6,962 nucleotides of DNA, from the NCBI GenBank assembly GCA_017454565.1, contig JAFTCS010000221.1, positions 1 to 6,962 of the forward strand, given 5' to 3'. Below, piece by piece: positions 6,679 to 6,962 of this stretch (positions are counted from its first letter, which is position 1; each line of letters opens with the position of its first letter). The notes under the pieces are model-generated. The model saw only the letters and a program-made list of their open reading frames with translations. It did no database searches and was not told where the DNA came from. The DNA comes from Clostridia bacterium (GTDB taxonomy: Bacteria > Bacillota > Clostridia > Oscillospirales > Acutalibacteraceae). Position numbers and translations under genes: made by a program.

Positions 6679-6780
6679 CGTACATACCGGTTCCGACAGG
6701 ATAAACAGAATTTACATATTATAATGTAAAAACCTGAATCCGTGAAACTCAAATAGCAAAAATAGCTGAAATCAGGAAAA
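6679..6780. other. AT-rich non-coding DNA after the glycosyltransferase gene
   Basis: No gene and no convincing terminator directly after the stop codon. There is a weak AT hairpin (TTTACAT 6711-6717 with ATGTAAA 6724-6730, 6-nt loop) that lacks a GC core and a T-tail, and a short direct repeat AAATAGC (6751-6757 and 6760-6766). Confidence 0.4.
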
Positions 6781-6792
6781 ACAGAGCTTTAC

Positions 6793-6816
6793 GATCAAAA
6801 GTTTGATACTTTGATC
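6793..6816. repeat. Inverted repeat GATCAAA/TTTGATC
   Basis: GATCAAA (6793-6799) pairs with TTTGATC (6810-6816). The 10-nt loop holds another TTTGAT (6802-6807) that can pair instead with ATCAAA (6794-6799), so two alternative hairpins compete for the left arm. Confidence 0.55.
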
Positions 6817-6838
6817 ATCAACCAATGGGTGCGTTCTG

Positions 6839-6855
6839 CCCGCCTGCTCGGCGGG
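6839..6855. repeat. GC-rich hairpin
   Basis: CCCGCC (6839-6844) and GGCGGG (6850-6855) form a perfect 6-bp stem with a 5-nt loop. It is second in a run of four hairpins. Confidence 0.55.
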
Positions 6856-6880
6856 GTGTAAATTTGCCGGAACCAAAAGC

Positions 6881-6907
6881 AGGGGACGCCCTTGCAGGGC
6901 TTCCCCT
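6881..6907. repeat. GC-rich hairpin with one mismatch
   Basis: AGGGGACGCCC (6881-6891) pairs with GGGCTTCCCCT (6897-6907), 10 of 11 positions, around a TTGCA loop. It is third in the run, and 1 nt separates it from the next hairpin. Confidence 0.55.
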
Positions 6908-6908
6908 C

Positions 6909-6939
6909 TTGAAAAACAGTCCACCGGACTGTTTTTCAA
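6909..6939. terminator. 14-bp perfect inverted repeat, likely bidirectional terminator-like element
   Basis: TTGAAAAACAGTCC (6909-6922) and GGACTGTTTTTCAA (6926-6939) are exact reverse complements around an ACC loop. Read either way it has an A-run, a CAGTCC/GGACTG core and a T-run, the layout of a two-way intrinsic terminator. It could end the glycosyltransferase transcript about 230 nt after the stop codon, or be one copy of a dispersed intergenic repeat. The latter is my recollection of similar hairpins in gut Firmicutes, not something shown here. Confidence 0.65.
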
Positions 6940-6962
6940 TTCATCCCCTTGCCGGGCTTAAA

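Noticed and set aside
6711..6730. AT-rich hairpin as terminator of the glycosyltransferase gene
   Set aside because: The 7-bp stem has only two GC-type pairs at most and no following T-run, so it is unlikely to terminate transcription.

Overview
The window looks like chromosomal DNA of a low-to-mid GC Firmicute, most likely a gut Clostridium-group bacterium such as Ruminococcus or another member of the Ruminococcaceae/Oscillospiraceae. The reasons are the bacterial V/A-type ATPase operon, a PdaA-type peptidoglycan deacetylase, strong AGGAG-type ribosome binding sites, and GC-rich intergenic hairpins of the kind I associate with that group. The taxonomic call is inference, not a search result.

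Layout. Positions 1-3086 (+) are the distal end of a V-type ATPase operon: subunit A (5' end outside the window), subunit B and subunit D, closed by a strong, probably bidirectional, intrinsic terminator at about 3090-3130. Next comes about 120 bp of GC-rich non-coding DNA (3131-3250). Two genes on the minus strand follow: a small YbjN-like protein (4136-4582) and, downstream of it, a PdaA-like polysaccharide deacetylase (3251-4060), convergent with the ATPase operon. A 278-bp divergent intergenic region (4583-4860) holds an interrupted inverted repeat and two overlapping sigma-A-like promoters. These drive a single large (+) gene (4861-6678) for a GlfT2-like galactofuranosyltransferase. The last 284 bp (6679-6962) have no gene but contain a chain of hairpins ending in a 14-bp perfect inverted repeat.

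How the genes relate. The ATPase subunits form the catalytic head (A3B3) and central stalk (D) of one rotary enzyme. The deacetylase and the glycosyltransferase both act on the cell envelope (peptidoglycan, and probably a galactofuranose-containing polymer) but are transcribed divergently, with no evidence of co-regulation. I see no defence system, CRISPR array, phage gene, transposase or tRNA. The window is mostly ordinary housekeeping and envelope genes. The points most worth a second look are the GlfT2-like enzyme standing alone, its promoter region, the YbjN-like gene, and the hairpin-rich 3' end.
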